From Sabulicella glaciei (GTDB lineage Bacteria; Pseudomonadota; Alphaproteobacteria; Acetobacterales; Acetobacteraceae): a stretch of DNA of 64,000 bases. The notes under the pieces are model-generated. The model was not told the origin of the DNA and did no database searches. It saw only the letters and a list, made by a program, of their open reading frames with translations. Shown in pieces: positions 8,630 to 17,594 of the stretch; the first letter of the stretch is position 1; every line of letters begins with the position of its first letter. Position numbers and translations under genes: made by a program. The stretch covers positions 85,209 through 149,208 of the forward strand of contig NZ_JAPFQI010000009.1 of the NCBI RefSeq assembly GCF_026183895.1, given 5' to 3'.

Positions 8630-9603
8630 TCTTGGTCACGGGCGGGGCCGGCTTCATCGGCTCCCATGTCGTCGCCGCGCTGAACGATGCGGGCCGCACC
8701 GACGTCGTGGTGAGCGACCGGCTGCGCGACGGCGCCAAGTGGCGCAACCTCCGCAAGGCGGTGCTCGCCGACCTCGTCCCGCCCGAGGAGCTGCCTGCCT
8801 GGCTGGAGGGGCGGGAGCTGGAGGCGGTGGTGCATCTCGGCGCCAATTCCGCCACCACGGCCACGGATGGCGACGACGTGATGCGGCGCAATTTCCGCTT
8901 CTCGCTCATGCTGCTCGACTGGTGCACGGCCCAGCGCGTGCCCCTGGTCTATGCCAGCAGCGCCGCGACCTATGGCGATGGCGAGGCGGGGTTCGACGAC
9001 GCCGACGACCTCCAGTCCCTGCGCGCGCTGCGGCCGCTGAACCTCTACGGCTGGTCCAAGCACCTGTTCGACCAGGCGGTCGCGGCGCGGCGCGAGGCGG
9101 GGGGCGCCCTGCCGCCCGCCTGCTGGGGGCTGAAGTTCTTCAACGTCTATGGCGCCAACGAGCATCACAAGGGCGAGATGCGCTCCGTGGTCCACAAGGT
9201 GTTCGAGACGCTCCGGCGCGCCGAGGAGGTGAGGCTCTTCCGCTCCCACCGCCCCGACTTCCGTGACGGCGAGCAGCTGCGCGACTTCGTCTTCGTGGAG
9301 GACGTGGTCGCCGTGATCCGCTTCCTGCTGGCGAAGGGGGAGGGGGCGGGGTTGCTCAATGTCGGCGCGGGGATCGCGCGCTCCTGGCTCGACCTCGCGC
9401 GGGCCGTGGGCATGGCCATGGGGGTGGAGCCCGAGATCCACTTCATCGACATGCCCGAGGCGCTGCGCGGCAAGTACCAGTATCGCACCGAGGCGGCGCT
9501 GGTCCGGCTGCGCGCCGCCGGCTTCAATGCCCCGATGACCTCGCTGGAGGAGGGGGTGGCACGCACCGTCTCCATCCTGGCGACCGAAGACGGCCATCGC
9601 TGA
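8626..9603 (+). CDS. hldD: ADP-L-glycero-D-manno-heptose-6-epimerase
   Basis: A 325-residue short-chain epimerase that makes the L-glycero-heptose precursor of the LPS inner core. It has the NADP-binding GGAGFIGSH at residues 5-13, the HLGANSATTATD segment typical of HldD near 72-83, and catalytic Y-x3-K in YGWSK near 141-145. GLKFFNVYGANEHHKGEM near 167-184 is also characteristic. The length is normal for the family. Its ATG overlaps the glcF stop, an unusual pairing of a metabolic operon with an LPS gene. Confidence 0.92.
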   Translation: MILVTGGAGFIGSHVVAALNDAGRTDVVVSDRLRDGAKWRNLRKAVLADLVPPEELPAWLEGRELEAVVHLGANSATTATDGDDVMRRNFRFSLMLLDWCTAQRVPLVYASSAATYGDGEAGFDDADDLQSLRALRPLNLYGWSKHLFDQAVAARREAGGALPPACWGLKFFNVYGANEHHKGEMRSVVHKVFETLRRAEEVRLFRSHRPDFRDGEQLRDFVFVEDVVAVIRFLLAKGEGAGLLNVGAGIARSWLDLARAVGMAMGVEPEIHFIDMPEALRGKYQYRTEAALVRLRAAGFNAPMTSLEEGVARTVSILATEDGHR

Positions 9604-9610
9604 GCGAGCG

Positions 9611-10537
9611 ATGCGGACCGCCCTCGTCACCGGGGCCACAGGCTTCATCGGCCGGCACCTCGTCCGGCGCCTGCGGGAAGGGGGCTGGCGCGTCGTCGCC
9701 GCCGGCGGGCCCGAAACGCCGCCCGGCGAGGGGCTCGCGCTCGACATCCGGGACTGCGCGGCGCTGCTGGCGCTGATCCGTGCGGAGCGGCCGGAAGTGA
9801 TCCACCACCTCGCCGGGCAGAGCCTGCCGGCGCTGGCCTTTGCCGATTCGGGCCCGACCCTGGCGGCGAACGTGCTGGGCACCGCGGCGCTGCTGGAGGC
9901 GGCGCGCGATTCGGGCGTGGCGCCGCTCGTCGTGGTCGCCTGCTCCGGCACCGCCTATGGGGCGAGCCTCGGGCAGGAGGCGGTGCGCGAGGACGCGCCG
10001 CTGCTGCCGCTGACGCCCTACGCGGTCAGCAAGGCGGCGCAGGACATGCTGGCCTTCGCCGCCCATCGCACCGGCCCGGTGCGGACGGTGCGGGCGCGCA
10101 TCTTCAACACCACCGGCCCCGGCAAGACGGGCGACGTGCTGAACGACCTCGCTGGACGGGTGGGGGCACTGGCGCGGAGCGGCGTGCGCGAGGGCGGGCT
10201 GCGCGTCGGCAACACGGCAAGCCGCCGTGCCATCCTGGACGTGAAGGATCTGGCCGAAGCCCTGTTCCTGCTGGGCGAGGCCGGCGAGGCCGCTGCGGGC
10301 GAGGCCTTCAACATCGGCGCGCCCGAGGCGGAAACGGTGGCGTCGCTGATCCATCGCCTGCAATCGGTCAGCGGAATCGCGTTGCGGCCCGAGCCGGACC
10401 CGGCGCTGTTCCGCCCGGCGGATGAGCCGTTGTTGCTGGGCGATACGGCGCGGATTTGCGCCCTGACCGGCTGGAAGCCGCGGATTTCGCTGGATTCCAC
10501 GATCCGGCGCATTTACGAGACTGTCTTGCTCAATTAA
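9611..10537 (+). CDS. NAD-dependent epimerase/reductase, Rmd-like
   Basis: A 308-residue extended short-chain dehydrogenase with GATGFIGRHLV at residues 8-18 and the Y-x3-K pair in YAVSK near 137-141. LTPYAVSKAAQDML and ARIFNTTGPG match GDP-4-dehydro-6-deoxy-D-mannose reductases (Rmd), which make GDP-D-rhamnose for surface polysaccharide. The exact substrate is inferred. It lies 7 bases after hldD, so both may serve LPS or exopolysaccharide sugar supply. Confidence 0.75.
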   Translation: MRTALVTGATGFIGRHLVRRLREGGWRVVAAGGPETPPGEGLALDIRDCAALLALIRAERPEVIHHLAGQSLPALAFADSGPTLAANVLGTAALLEAARDSGVAPLVVVACSGTAYGASLGQEAVREDAPLLPLTPYAVSKAAQDMLAFAAHRTGPVRTVRARIFNTTGPGKTGDVLNDLAGRVGALARSGVREGGLRVGNTASRRAILDVKDLAEALFLLGEAGEAAAGEAFNIGAPEAETVASLIHRLQSVSGIALRPEPDPALFRPADEPLLLGDTARICALTGWKPRISLDSTIRRIYETVLLN

Positions 10538-10570
10538 CACTCCTGCCAATCGGGAGAAGGAAGGCGCGGC

Positions 10571-11845
10571 TTGAGCCGTCTGGCCTGGATCGCATTGGCG
10601 GGCACTGGCGCGCTGACGGCTGCCTGGATGGGTGGCTTGCTGCCGCCGGGCGTGCCGCCCTCTCCCGCACGGCCTGCCCCTCCCATGGTCGCGGCGCCCG
10701 AGCCGCCGCGCGTCGGTGTCGAAGCGCTGCGCGAAGCGGCGAACCGGACCGAGCCGCGTCCCGCCGTGCCCGCGCCGCAGCCGCCCCTGGCCGCCGCGTC
10801 CCGCCCTGAGCCCCAGGGCCGGTCTGCCCCGCGGGCTGAGCCTGCCGAGGCCGCCCGGCCCGCGCCGCCGCGCTTCGACGTGGCCCGGCTGGGCCGCAAC
10901 GGCATGCTGGTGGCTGCTGGCCGCGCCCAGCCCGGCTCCGAGGTCACGCTGCTGGACAATGGCCGCGAGATCGGCCGGGGCCGCGCCGATGCGCGCGGCG
11001 AATGGGTGATCCTGCCGGACGCGCCGCTCGGCCCTGGCGCGCGGGAACTGACCCTGATGATGCGCCCGCCGGGCGGCGAGCCGGTGCCCGGCGAGGCCAG
11101 CGTGGTCCTGCTACCGCCCGACCCCGCCCCGGCTCTGGCCACCGTGGCGCCAGGCCAGGCGGAAGCGACGCGCGAAGCCGCGGTGGGCGACGCGGCCTCC
11201 GCAGAGACCCACGCTGCGCGCGAGGAACGCGTGGCCGAGGCCACGCCGCGCCGGGAACGGCCCCAGGCCGAAGCCTCCGCCTCCCAGGCCGCGCCGGGGC
11301 CGCTGGCGCTGCTGGTACCGCAGGCCCAGGCCGCGCCGGTGGTGGCGCTGCAAGCCCCGTCCCGCGCCCGCTTGGCGCTCGACCTCGTGGATTACGGCAT
11401 GGACGGCGACATCCGCTTCGCCGGCTCCGCCCCGCCGGGTTCCGTGGTCCGGCTCTACGTGAATGGCCGGCACCTGGGCGATGCCACTTCGGACGCCGCC
11501 GCGCGCTGGAGCTTCGCCGCTGGCGACCGGCTGCCGCCCGGGCGCTACACGCTGCGCGTAGACCAGCTGGACGCCCAGGGCCGCGTGGCGTCGCGGGTGG
11601 AGCAGCCCTTCCTGCGCGAGCCGCCGCCGGTCATCGCCGCCGCCGCGGCAGCGGCACCGGAATCCCGTCACATCGTCCAGCCGGGCCACACTCTCTGGCG
11701 CATCGCGCGCGAGAATTACGGGCGCGGCGCCCGCTTCACCCTGATCTACGCCGCCAATCGCGCGCAGATCCGCGACCCGCACCGCATCTTCCCGGGTCAG
11801 GTCTTCGCGTTGCCCACGCCGGCGGCTTCCAGCCGCTCCAGATAA
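10571..11845 (+). CDS. LysM peptidoglycan-binding protein
   Basis: A 424-residue protein with an N-terminal hydrophobic anchor (residues 3-28) and a Pro/Ala-rich linker to about residue 95. Two Ig-like beta domains follow (about 98-190 and 265-355, each with a PGS-V-L-NG-x-IG/LG motif). The C-terminal LysM domain spans about 370-420 (HIVQPGHTLWRIARENYG). It probably tethers the inner membrane to peptidoglycan. The start is TTG at 10571 behind a GAGAAGGAAG ribosome site. Its 3' end overlaps an opposing reading frame by 49 bases. Confidence 0.85.
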   Translation: MSRLAWIALAGTGALTAAWMGGLLPPGVPPSPARPAPPMVAAPEPPRVGVEALREAANRTEPRPAVPAPQPPLAAASRPEPQGRSAPRAEPAEAARPAPPRFDVARLGRNGMLVAAGRAQPGSEVTLLDNGREIGRGRADARGEWVILPDAPLGPGARELTLMMRPPGGEPVPGEASVVLLPPDPAPALATVAPGQAEATREAAVGDAASAETHAAREERVAEATPRRERPQAEASASQAAPGPLALLVPQAQAAPVVALQAPSRARLALDLVDYGMDGDIRFAGSAPPGSVVRLYVNGRHLGDATSDAAARWSFAAGDRLPPGRYTLRVDQLDAQGRVASRVEQPFLREPPPVIAAAAAAAPESRHIVQPGHTLWRIARENYGRGARFTLIYAANRAQIRDPHRIFPGQVFALPTPAASSRSR

Positions 11846-12198
11846 GGGTCGAGGGACAGGGCGAAGCGCACCATCTCGCTCAACAGCCCGGGGGCGGTGT
11901 CGCGCGGCTCGGCCTCCGTTTCCAGCCGCAGCCGGTGGTTCGGGGTAACGCGCAGCGCCCAGCCGGGCGGCATCTCGGGCGGCAGGCGCCGCACCTCCTC
12001 CAGCGTCCAGACCCGGTCCGCGCCCGGTTCCGCCGTCGAGGGGATGCGCCCGGCCAGGGCAGAAAGCCACAGCCGGCCCCGTTCCAGCCGCGCCTCGCAG
12101 GGGCGGCCGCGCCACGCGAAGCGCAGGGCTGGCGGCTCATGCCCCTCCTGCGGGGCCAGCGTTCCGTTGCGCGCGACGAAGAAGGTGCGGAGGGTGAG
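11797..12198 (-). CDS. Conserved-looking hypothetical protein without a standard start
   Basis: The frame is open from 12198 down to the stop at 11797 and reads like real protein throughout (ALRFAWRGRPCEARLERGRLWLSALAGR, LRVTPNHRLRLETEAEPRD, PGLLSEMVRFALSLDPYLERLEAAG). Yet the first ATG/GTG/TTG is a GTG at 11994, which would give only 65 residues, and an in-frame TAG lies at 12199-12201. Either a CTG (for example at 12159) is used, or the start codon has been lost. No family is recognised. It converges on and overlaps the LysM gene. The interval given is the open frame, not a proven CDS. Confidence 0.55.
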   Translation of the reverse strand, partial: LTLRTFFVARNGTLAPQEGHEPPALRFAWRGRPCEARLERGRLWLSALAGRIPSTAEPGADRVWTLEEVRRLPPEMPPGWALRVTPNHRLRLETEAEPRDTAPGLLSEMVRFALSLDPYLERLEAAGVGNAKT

Positions 12199-12247
12199 CT
12201 AGGGTTCAGCTTGCCCCAGGCAGATGAACGGACCATAAACCGCGCCC

Positions 12248-12928
12248 ATGTCGCTCCGAAACAGCATGAGCCTCGTCCTCGCGCCGCCGCACCCGGTGGG
12301 GCGTCCCTTTCTTTGGGGTGGCGCCGCCGTCGCCGTGCTGGGAGGGCTGATCCTGGGGGCCTGGCTGTTCTGGCTGGGTGCCGCCTTCACCGCCTTCTGC
12401 CTGTATTTCTTCCGCGACCCGCGCCGCGTCCCGCCGTCACGTCCTGGCCTCATTCTCGCCCCGGCGGATGGCAAGGTGGTGCTGGTCGGCCCCGCCGTGC
12501 CGCCGGCGGAGCTGGAGATGGGCAGCGCCCCGCGCCACCGCGTCGCCATCTTCCTGTCCGTGCTGGACGTGCACGTGAACCGCTCCCCGGTGCAGGGGCG
12601 GGTGGGCCGCATCGTCTACCGCGCCGGCGCCTTCTTCGACGCCTCGCTGGACAAGGCGAGCGAGCACAATGAGCGCAATGGGCTGCGCATCGACCTGCCG
12701 GATGGCGGCAATCTCGGCTGCGTGCAGATCGCGGGCCTCATCGCCCGGCGCATCGTCTGCACGGCGCGCGAGGGCGACCAGATCCTGGCCGGGGAGCGCT
12801 TCGGCATCATCCGCTTCGGCTCGCGCACCGATGTCTACCTGCCCGAGGGGGTGAAGCCCCTGGTGACGCTAGGCCAGACCATGATCGGCGGCGAGACGGT
12901 CCTGGCCGAACTCGGGACCCGGGGCTGA
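12248..12928 (+). CDS. psd: Phosphatidylserine decarboxylase proenzyme
   Basis: A 226-residue short-form (alphaproteobacterial) Psd, which decarboxylates phosphatidylserine to phosphatidylethanolamine at the inner membrane. Residues 25-52 form the membrane anchor. PADGKVV near 72-78, the histidine in VHVNRSPVQG near 113-122 and EHNERN near 142 fit the family. The self-cleavage site that creates the pyruvoyl group is Gly191-Ser192 in IIRFGSRTDVYLP. Its stop overlaps the pssA start (TGATG), so the two steps of phosphatidylethanolamine synthesis are coupled. Confidence 0.93.
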   Translation: MSLRNSMSLVLAPPHPVGRPFLWGGAAVAVLGGLILGAWLFWLGAAFTAFCLYFFRDPRRVPPSRPGLILAPADGKVVLVGPAVPPAELEMGSAPRHRVAIFLSVLDVHVNRSPVQGRVGRIVYRAGAFFDASLDKASEHNERNGLRIDLPDGGNLGCVQIAGLIARRIVCTAREGDQILAGERFGIIRFGSRTDVYLPEGVKPLVTLGQTMIGGETVLAELGTRG

Positions 12929-13779
12929 TGGCGGAAGGGGCGCCGAGGGCCGGGCTTCGCCGACGCCTAGGCCGGTTCGGCGGTCAGGCTGGGCGCGCGC
13001 CGAGCCTGAACCGGCTGATCCCGAACATCCTCACCATGATGGGCCTCTGCGCCGGTCTGGTGGCGATCCGCTTCGCCTTCGACGGGCGCTTCGCCCAGGC
13101 GGCGGCCTTCATCGTCGCGGCCGGCGTCATCGACGGGCTGGACGGGCGCATCGCGCGGCTGCTGAAGGGCACGTCGCGCTTCGGGGCGGAGTTCGACAGC
13201 CTCGCCGACTTCCTGTCCTTCGGCGTTGCGCCCGCGCTGATCATGTATCTCTGGACCATGAACCAGGTCGGGCCGATGGGCTTCGTGCCCTGCGTGATGT
13301 TCGCCGTCTGCTCCTCGCTGCGCCTCGCGCGGTTCAACGCCGCCTCCATCGTCGAGCCGGGATCGGTGCCCGCGCCGCGCCCGGCCTTCGCGTCGAACTT
13401 CTTCACCGGTGTCCCGGCGCCGGCCGGCGCGGGTCTGGCGCTGTTTCCGCTCTTCGCCTCGCTGGCCTTCGGCGAATGGGGCTGGACGGCCACGGCCGAT
13501 GCCTTCCGCCGGCCCCTTCTTTCCGCCGTGGTGCTGCTGGTGGTGGGGGCACTGATGGTCTCCACCCTGCCATCCTGGTCGTTCAAGAAGGTGAAGATCC
13601 CGCCGCGCCTCGTCCTGCCGCTCCTGCTCGGTGTCGGCGGCTTCGTGGCGGTGCTGGTGACGGAGCCCTGGGCGGCGCTGGCGGCGGCCGCGCTGATCTA
13701 TGCGGGGATGCTGATCTTCTCCGCGCGGGCCTATGGGCGCCTTGCGCGGGAGCATGAGGCGACGCACCCGCCAGGCTGA
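12928..13779 (+). CDS. pssA: CDP-diacylglycerol-serine O-phosphatidyltransferase
   Basis: A 283-residue membrane enzyme that joins CDP-diacylglycerol and serine to form phosphatidylserine, the substrate of Psd. The CDP-alcohol phosphotransferase motif DG-x2-AR-x8-G-x3-D-x3-D is complete at about residues 73-95 (DGRIARLLKGTSRFGAEFDSLAD). Several transmembrane segments follow (near 45-70, 100-120, 190-210 and 235-265). The ATG overlaps the psd stop. A strong bidirectional hairpin follows the gene. Confidence 0.93.
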   Translation: MAEGAPRAGLRRRLGRFGGQAGRAPSLNRLIPNILTMMGLCAGLVAIRFAFDGRFAQAAAFIVAAGVIDGLDGRIARLLKGTSRFGAEFDSLADFLSFGVAPALIMYLWTMNQVGPMGFVPCVMFAVCSSLRLARFNAASIVEPGSVPAPRPAFASNFFTGVPAPAGAGLALFPLFASLAFGEWGWTATADAFRRPLLSAVVLLVVGALMVSTLPSWSFKKVKIPPRLVLPLLLGVGGFVAVLVTEPWAALAAAALIYAGMLIFSARAYGRLAREHEATHPPG

Positions 13780-13826
13780 AGCGGCCTCAAGCCAGACGGG
13801 ATTGCTTGGCAGCCCGGAAAATGCGT

Positions 13827-13870
13827 CCCGAGCCACCTCACCGCATCCCGATGCGGTGAGGCGGCTCGGG
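13827..13870. terminator. Bidirectional terminator between pssA and the CoA-transferase operon
   Basis: A 44-base hairpin: CCCGAGCC (13827-13834) and CCTCACCGCAT (13836-13846) pair with ATGCGGTGAGG (13851-13861) and GGCTCGGG (13863-13870). It has 19 bp of stem, one A-C mismatch and a 4-base loop. It lies between convergent genes and could stop transcripts from both sides. Confidence 0.85.
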
Positions 13871-13878
13871 GAGCGGCA

Positions 13879-15117
13879 CTACCTGCGCCGCGCCTCCACC
13901 AGCACGCCAGCCTCGGCGAGGCGGGCGATCTCCTCCTCGCTGAAGCCCTTGGCGGTCAGCACCTCGCGCGTGTGCTCGCCGAAGCGGGGCGGCTTGGCGG
14001 AGGTGTCGCCCGGGGTGCGGGACAGCTTGATCGGCGTGCCGAGGCCGCGGAACCCGTCCTTCTCCGTCACCATGGCGCGGTGCGCGGTGTGGGCGGCGCG
14101 CATCGCCTCGTCCACGCCCAGCACCGGGCCGGCGGGCAGGCCGGCGGCCAGCATGCGCTGGCACAGCTCGTGCCCATCCTCGCCCGCGAAGCGCTCCTCC
14201 AGGATGGCCATCAGCGCCGGGCGGTTGGTGACGCGCCCGCCATTGGTGCGGAAGCGCTCGTCGCCCGGAAGCTCCTCCAGGCCGAGGAAGGCGCAGAACT
14301 TGCGGAAGGTCGGGTCGTTGCCGACGCCCACGAAGATCTCGCAGGTCTTCGTCTGGAACTTGGCGTAGGGGGCGAGGTTCGGATGCGGGTTGCCCGTCGC
14401 CACCGGCCGCTTGTTGTTCAGGAAGAAGTTGGCCGCGTGCGGGTGCAGCAGCGCCATACCGCAATCGTGCAGCGTCATGTCGCAATACTGGCCCTGGCCC
14501 GACTTCTCGCGGTCGTGCAGCGCCATCAGGATGGCGATGGCGCTGAACAGCCCGGTGGCGATGTCCACGATCGGCGTGCCGAGACGCGTCGGGCCGCTAT
14601 CCTCCGTGCCATTGATGGACATCAGCCCGACCATGGCCTGCAGGATGGCGTCGTAGCCCGGGAAGCCGCCTAGCGGCCCGGTCGCGCCGAAGCCGGAAAC
14701 GCGGCAATGGATCAGGCGCGGGAAGCGCTTGGCCAGCACCGCCTCGTAGCCCAGCCCCCACTTCTCCATGGAGCCGGGCTTGAAGTTCTCGATCAGCACG
14801 TCCGCGCCTTCGAGCAGGCGCAGCAGCACCTCGCGCCCCTCGGGCTTGGCGAGGTCGAGGCCGACCGACTTCTTGTTGCGGTTCACGCCGATGAAGTAGG
14901 AGGCGTCGCCATCCTCGTTGAAGGGCGGGCCCCAGTCGCGCACCTCGTCGCCCTGGGGCGGCTCCAGCTTGATCACCTCCGCGCCGTGGTCTGACAGGAT
15001 CATGGTGCAGTACGGGCCGCCGAGGACGCGGGTGAGGTCCACCACGCGCAGCCCGGCCAGGGCGCCCGGCCCGGTGCGGAGGGCCTTGCCCTCGGTCACG
15101 GTCATGCCGTCGGTCAT
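13879..15117 (-). CDS. CaiB/BaiF family (class III) CoA-transferase
   Basis: A 412-residue class III acyl-CoA transferase. LRVVDLTRVLGGPYCTMILSDHGAEVIKLEPPQGDEVRDWGPP lies near residues 23-65. NRNKKSVGLDLAKPEGR near 81-97 and the family aspartate in PIVDIATGLFSA near 180 are present. The ATG at 15117 overlaps the stop of the upstream CoA-transferase beta-subunit gene (ATGA), so I rejected the much longer in-frame extension. Class III (CaiB) and class I (alpha/beta) CoA-transferases side by side suggest a dedicated acyl-CoA exchange step, with the acid unknown. Confidence 0.88.
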   Translation of the reverse strand: MTDGMTVTEGKALRTGPGALAGLRVVDLTRVLGGPYCTMILSDHGAEVIKLEPPQGDEVRDWGPPFNEDGDASYFIGVNRNKKSVGLDLAKPEGREVLLRLLEGADVLIENFKPGSMEKWGLGYEAVLAKRFPRLIHCRVSGFGATGPLGGFPGYDAILQAMVGLMSINGTEDSGPTRLGTPIVDIATGLFSAIAILMALHDREKSGQGQYCDMTLHDCGMALLHPHAANFFLNNKRPVATGNPHPNLAPYAKFQTKTCEIFVGVGNDPTFRKFCAFLGLEELPGDERFRTNGGRVTNRPALMAILEERFAGEDGHELCQRMLAAGLPAGPVLGVDEAMRAAHTAHRAMVTEKDGFRGLGTPIKLSRTPGDTSAKPPRFGEHTREVLTAKGFSEEEIARLAEAGVLVEARRR

Positions 15118-15854
15118 GCGGCCGCCTTCCTTTCGAACACGCGCGAACAGAACTCGGGATAGGTTTCCATCATCTCGTCGCAGACCGGGCCGCGCAGCAG
15201 CGCCAGCTCCTCCGCCGTGGGGGCGGGGGTCTCGCCGAGGGAGGGCGCCACGTCGAAATCGAAGCCGGTCTCGGCGCGGATGTTTTCCAGCGTCTCGCCG
15301 GGGTGCAGCGTCTCCAGCGTGAAGCGGCCGCGCGCTGGGTCGAAGCCGAAGACGCAGCGCCCGGTCACCAGCGCCTGGGCGTGGCCGCGGCGGAACACGC
15401 CGGGCTCGCTGACGCCGGGGGCGGAGATATGCGCCACCCGGTCCACCAGCACGCGGGACGAATGCTCCTCGCGGAACAGGATGGTGCGGCCGGCCATGAA
15501 ATACATGAAGGCCGAGCCGAAGGAGCCGGGGAAGCGCACCTCGCGCCCCGGCCATTCGCCCGTGCCGATGAGGTTGAGGTTGGCCTGCCCGTCGATCTGC
15601 CCGCCGCCCAGGAAGAACAGGTCGATGCGGCCCTGGCCCGTGAGGTCGAACAGCTCGCGCGTCCCTTCGGTGAAGGGATTGCCACTGCGCTTGTGCAGCA
15701 GCGACAGCCGCACGGGCGAGCCCCCCTTTGACACCAGCCAGCACGCGGCGGCGGGGATGGGCGAGGCCGCACCCACCGCGATGTGCCGCGTCGGCCGAGC
15801 GCGGATCAGTCGCGCGAGGGTGACGGCGAGAAGCTCCTCCGGCTTGTGGCTCAT
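15114..15854 (-). CDS. CoA-transferase beta subunit
   Basis: A 246-residue protein of the class I CoA-transferase family (glutaconate/IpdB-like beta subunit). FFLGGGQIDGQANLNLIGTGEW near residues 80-101 and the FPGSFGSAF stretch match the family. It starts at 15854, where ATGA overlaps the stop of the alpha subunit. The longer frame with an N-terminal MAGGARLHPEGGG is rejected. The heterodimer with the upstream gene would move CoA between carboxylic acids. Ring-degradation IpdAB enzymes of this fold act as hydrolases, so the exact reaction is open. Confidence 0.82.
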   Translation of the reverse strand: MSHKPEELLAVTLARLIRARPTRHIAVGAASPIPAAACWLVSKGGSPVRLSLLHKRSGNPFTEGTRELFDLTGQGRIDLFFLGGGQIDGQANLNLIGTGEWPGREVRFPGSFGSAFMYFMAGRTILFREEHSSRVLVDRVAHISAPGVSEPGVFRRGHAQALVTGRCVFGFDPARGRFTLETLHPGETLENIRAETGFDFDVAPSLGETPAPTAEELALLRGPVCDEMMETYPEFCSRVFERKAAA

Positions 15855-16660
15855 GCCGCCGCCCTCTGGGTGAAGACGTGCTCCGCCAGCCATTCGTTGA
15901 ACCCCGCCTCGGTCCGCGCGGCGCGGGCATAGGCGGCGACGTGGTTGGCGTCGAAGCCGTACTCGTCCAGCAGCGCGACCGGGTGCGCTCCGCGCTCCGC
16001 CACGGCCACCGCCTCGATGTAGGTGCCGCTGATCGTGCCGGGGGCGAGGCGCTCATCCTCCAGGAAGTTGCCTTCCATCACGCGCTCCACCGTCACCAGC
16101 ACGCGCCGGCTCGAATGGGCCAGGGTGGCGCATTCGCGGCGGCGGCCGACCCAGACGTTGCCCAGGCTGTCGGCCATCACGCCATGGAAGGCCGCGACGT
16201 CGGGCGACAGGGCGGGCAGGGCGACGATGCGCTCGCCATCGCCGAAGGGGCTGTCCATCACCACCCAGTCCGGGCGGTTGGCCAGGATGTCGGAGCCGAT
16301 GAGGCCACGCAGCGGCATGAAGGGCACACCCTTCTCGGCGGCCTGGAGCATGGTGTGGATGGCGGGGCAGGTGGCGTCCACCACCTTCAGCGTCCCGGCC
16401 CGGACCGCGGCGGAGAAGCGCGGCGCGAATCCCGCCTCGCCCAGCGACACCGCGCTGGTCTGCACCTCCGCGACGCAGCCCGCGCCGATCAGGAGGTCGG
16501 TCGCGAAGCCGGAAACCGGCACGCCCAGCAGGCGCAGCCCCTTCGCGCCGCGACGGATCAGCGCCTTGGCGAGCGCGACGCTCGGCAGGGAGTTGTCGGG
16601 GGGCAAAGCGAGCAGCGCCCCGTCCGGTACGCTGGCCGCCATTTCCTCAAGGGTTGTCAT
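15851..16660 (-). CDS. CoA-transferase alpha subunit
   Basis: A 269-residue alpha subunit of the class I CoA-transferase family. DNSLPSVALAKALIRRGAKGLRLLGVPVSGFATDLLIGAGCVAEVQTSAVSLGEAG (residues 23-78) is the typical N-terminal Rossmann-like part, with PFMPLRGLIGSDIL near 113-126. It is the first gene of a three-gene minus-strand operon with ATGA overlaps at both junctions. The 94-base gap to the divergent MBL gene should hold the promoters of both. Confidence 0.82.
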   Translation of the reverse strand: MTTLEEMAASVPDGALLALPPDNSLPSVALAKALIRRGAKGLRLLGVPVSGFATDLLIGAGCVAEVQTSAVSLGEAGFAPRFSAAVRAGTLKVVDATCPAIHTMLQAAEKGVPFMPLRGLIGSDILANRPDWVVMDSPFGDGERIVALPALSPDVAAFHGVMADSLGNVWVGRRRECATLAHSSRRVLVTVERVMEGNFLEDERLAPGTISGTYIEAVAVAERGAHPVALLDEYGFDANHVAAYARAARTEAGFNEWLAEHVFTQRAAA

Positions 16661-16754
16661 CGCCCGCTTCCTCCTGCGCTCGCCAACCGTTTCCTTGGCT
16701 TAGGCCCGCGTCGCCCCCGGTGCAACCGCGCCCTGACCGCCCCGTTCGCGCCCC

Positions 16755-17582
16755 ATGAAGATTCACGCGATCAACTGCGGCTGGATGCGCCCCTGGGGTG
16801 GCCTGCTGTGGGACCGTCACAGCACCGGCGTCGGTCCGGCCAGCCTCGCCTGCCGCTGCGTGGTGGTGGAAGGCCCCGAGGGGCCCATCCTGGTGGATAC
16901 CGGCTTCGGCCCCACCGACGAGGCCGAGCCGGAGCGCATTCCCGCGCCGTTTCGGCTGATGAACCGACCGGACATCCAGCCGCACCGCTCCGCCCTCGCG
17001 CGCGTGCGTGCCCTGGGCTTCGCGCCGGAAGACGTGCGCCACATCGTCATGACCCACCTCGATTTCGACCATGCGGGCGGGTTGACCGACTTTCCCTGGG
17101 CCAAGGTGCACGTCACGGCGAAGGAGCTGAGCGCCGCGCAGGCAAGGGACGGCGTGAAGGCGCGGCTGCGTTGGAGCCCAGGTCAGCTCCGCGCCGACTT
17201 CGTCGGGCACGAAGCCCCGGGCGAGCCCTTCTTCGGCATGGAGACCGTGGACGGATTGCCCGCGGGGCTTCGCCTCGTCCCGCTGCCCGGCCATTCGCCG
17301 GGCCATGCCGGCGTCGCCATCCCGGCCGAGAAGGGCTGGGTGGTGCATGCCGGCGACGCGATCTTCGATGCCCGCGAACTGGAAGGGCCGGGCAAGGCAC
17401 CGCCCCTGGCCCTGGCCTACGAGAGCGCGATGCAGTCCGACCCCACCGCGCGCCACGCCAGCGCCGAGGCGCTGCGCCTTCTCCGCCGGCAGGCGCCGGA
17501 GGACATCACCATCCTCTGCACCCATGACCCGGTGCTGCACCCCAGCGTGCGGATGGCGGCAGAGCCCGGGCTGAACGACTGA
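16755..17582 (+). CDS. MBL-fold metallohydrolase
   Basis: A 275-residue metallo-beta-lactamase-fold enzyme. The metal-binding motif THLDFDHAGG lies near residues 99-108, with further ligands expected at HSPGH (near 180) and HAGDAIFD (near 197). The layout resembles quorum-quenching lactonases and related esterases, but the substrate cannot be assigned. It is divergent from the CoA-transferase operon and convergent with the aminotransferase, only 12 bases away. Confidence 0.83.
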   Translation: MKIHAINCGWMRPWGGLLWDRHSTGVGPASLACRCVVVEGPEGPILVDTGFGPTDEAEPERIPAPFRLMNRPDIQPHRSALARVRALGFAPEDVRHIVMTHLDFDHAGGLTDFPWAKVHVTAKELSAAQARDGVKARLRWSPGQLRADFVGHEAPGEPFFGMETVDGLPAGLRLVPLPGHSPGHAGVAIPAEKGWVVHAGDAIFDARELEGPGKAPPLALAYESAMQSDPTARHASAEALRLLRRQAPEDITILCTHDPVLHPSVRMAAEPGLND

Positions 17583-17594
17583 GCTTGGCCCGGG

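Noticed and set aside
12967..13836. 289-residue minus-strand frame opposite pssA
   Set aside because: Its His/Arg/Gln-rich translation is the typical antisense shadow, and pssA has full motifs on the plus strand.
13879..16056. A 725-residue frame joining CoA-transferase to upstream sequence
   Set aside because: The N-terminal 310 residues are the out-of-frame shadow of the alpha and beta CoA-transferase genes. The real start at 15117 has an ATGA junction.
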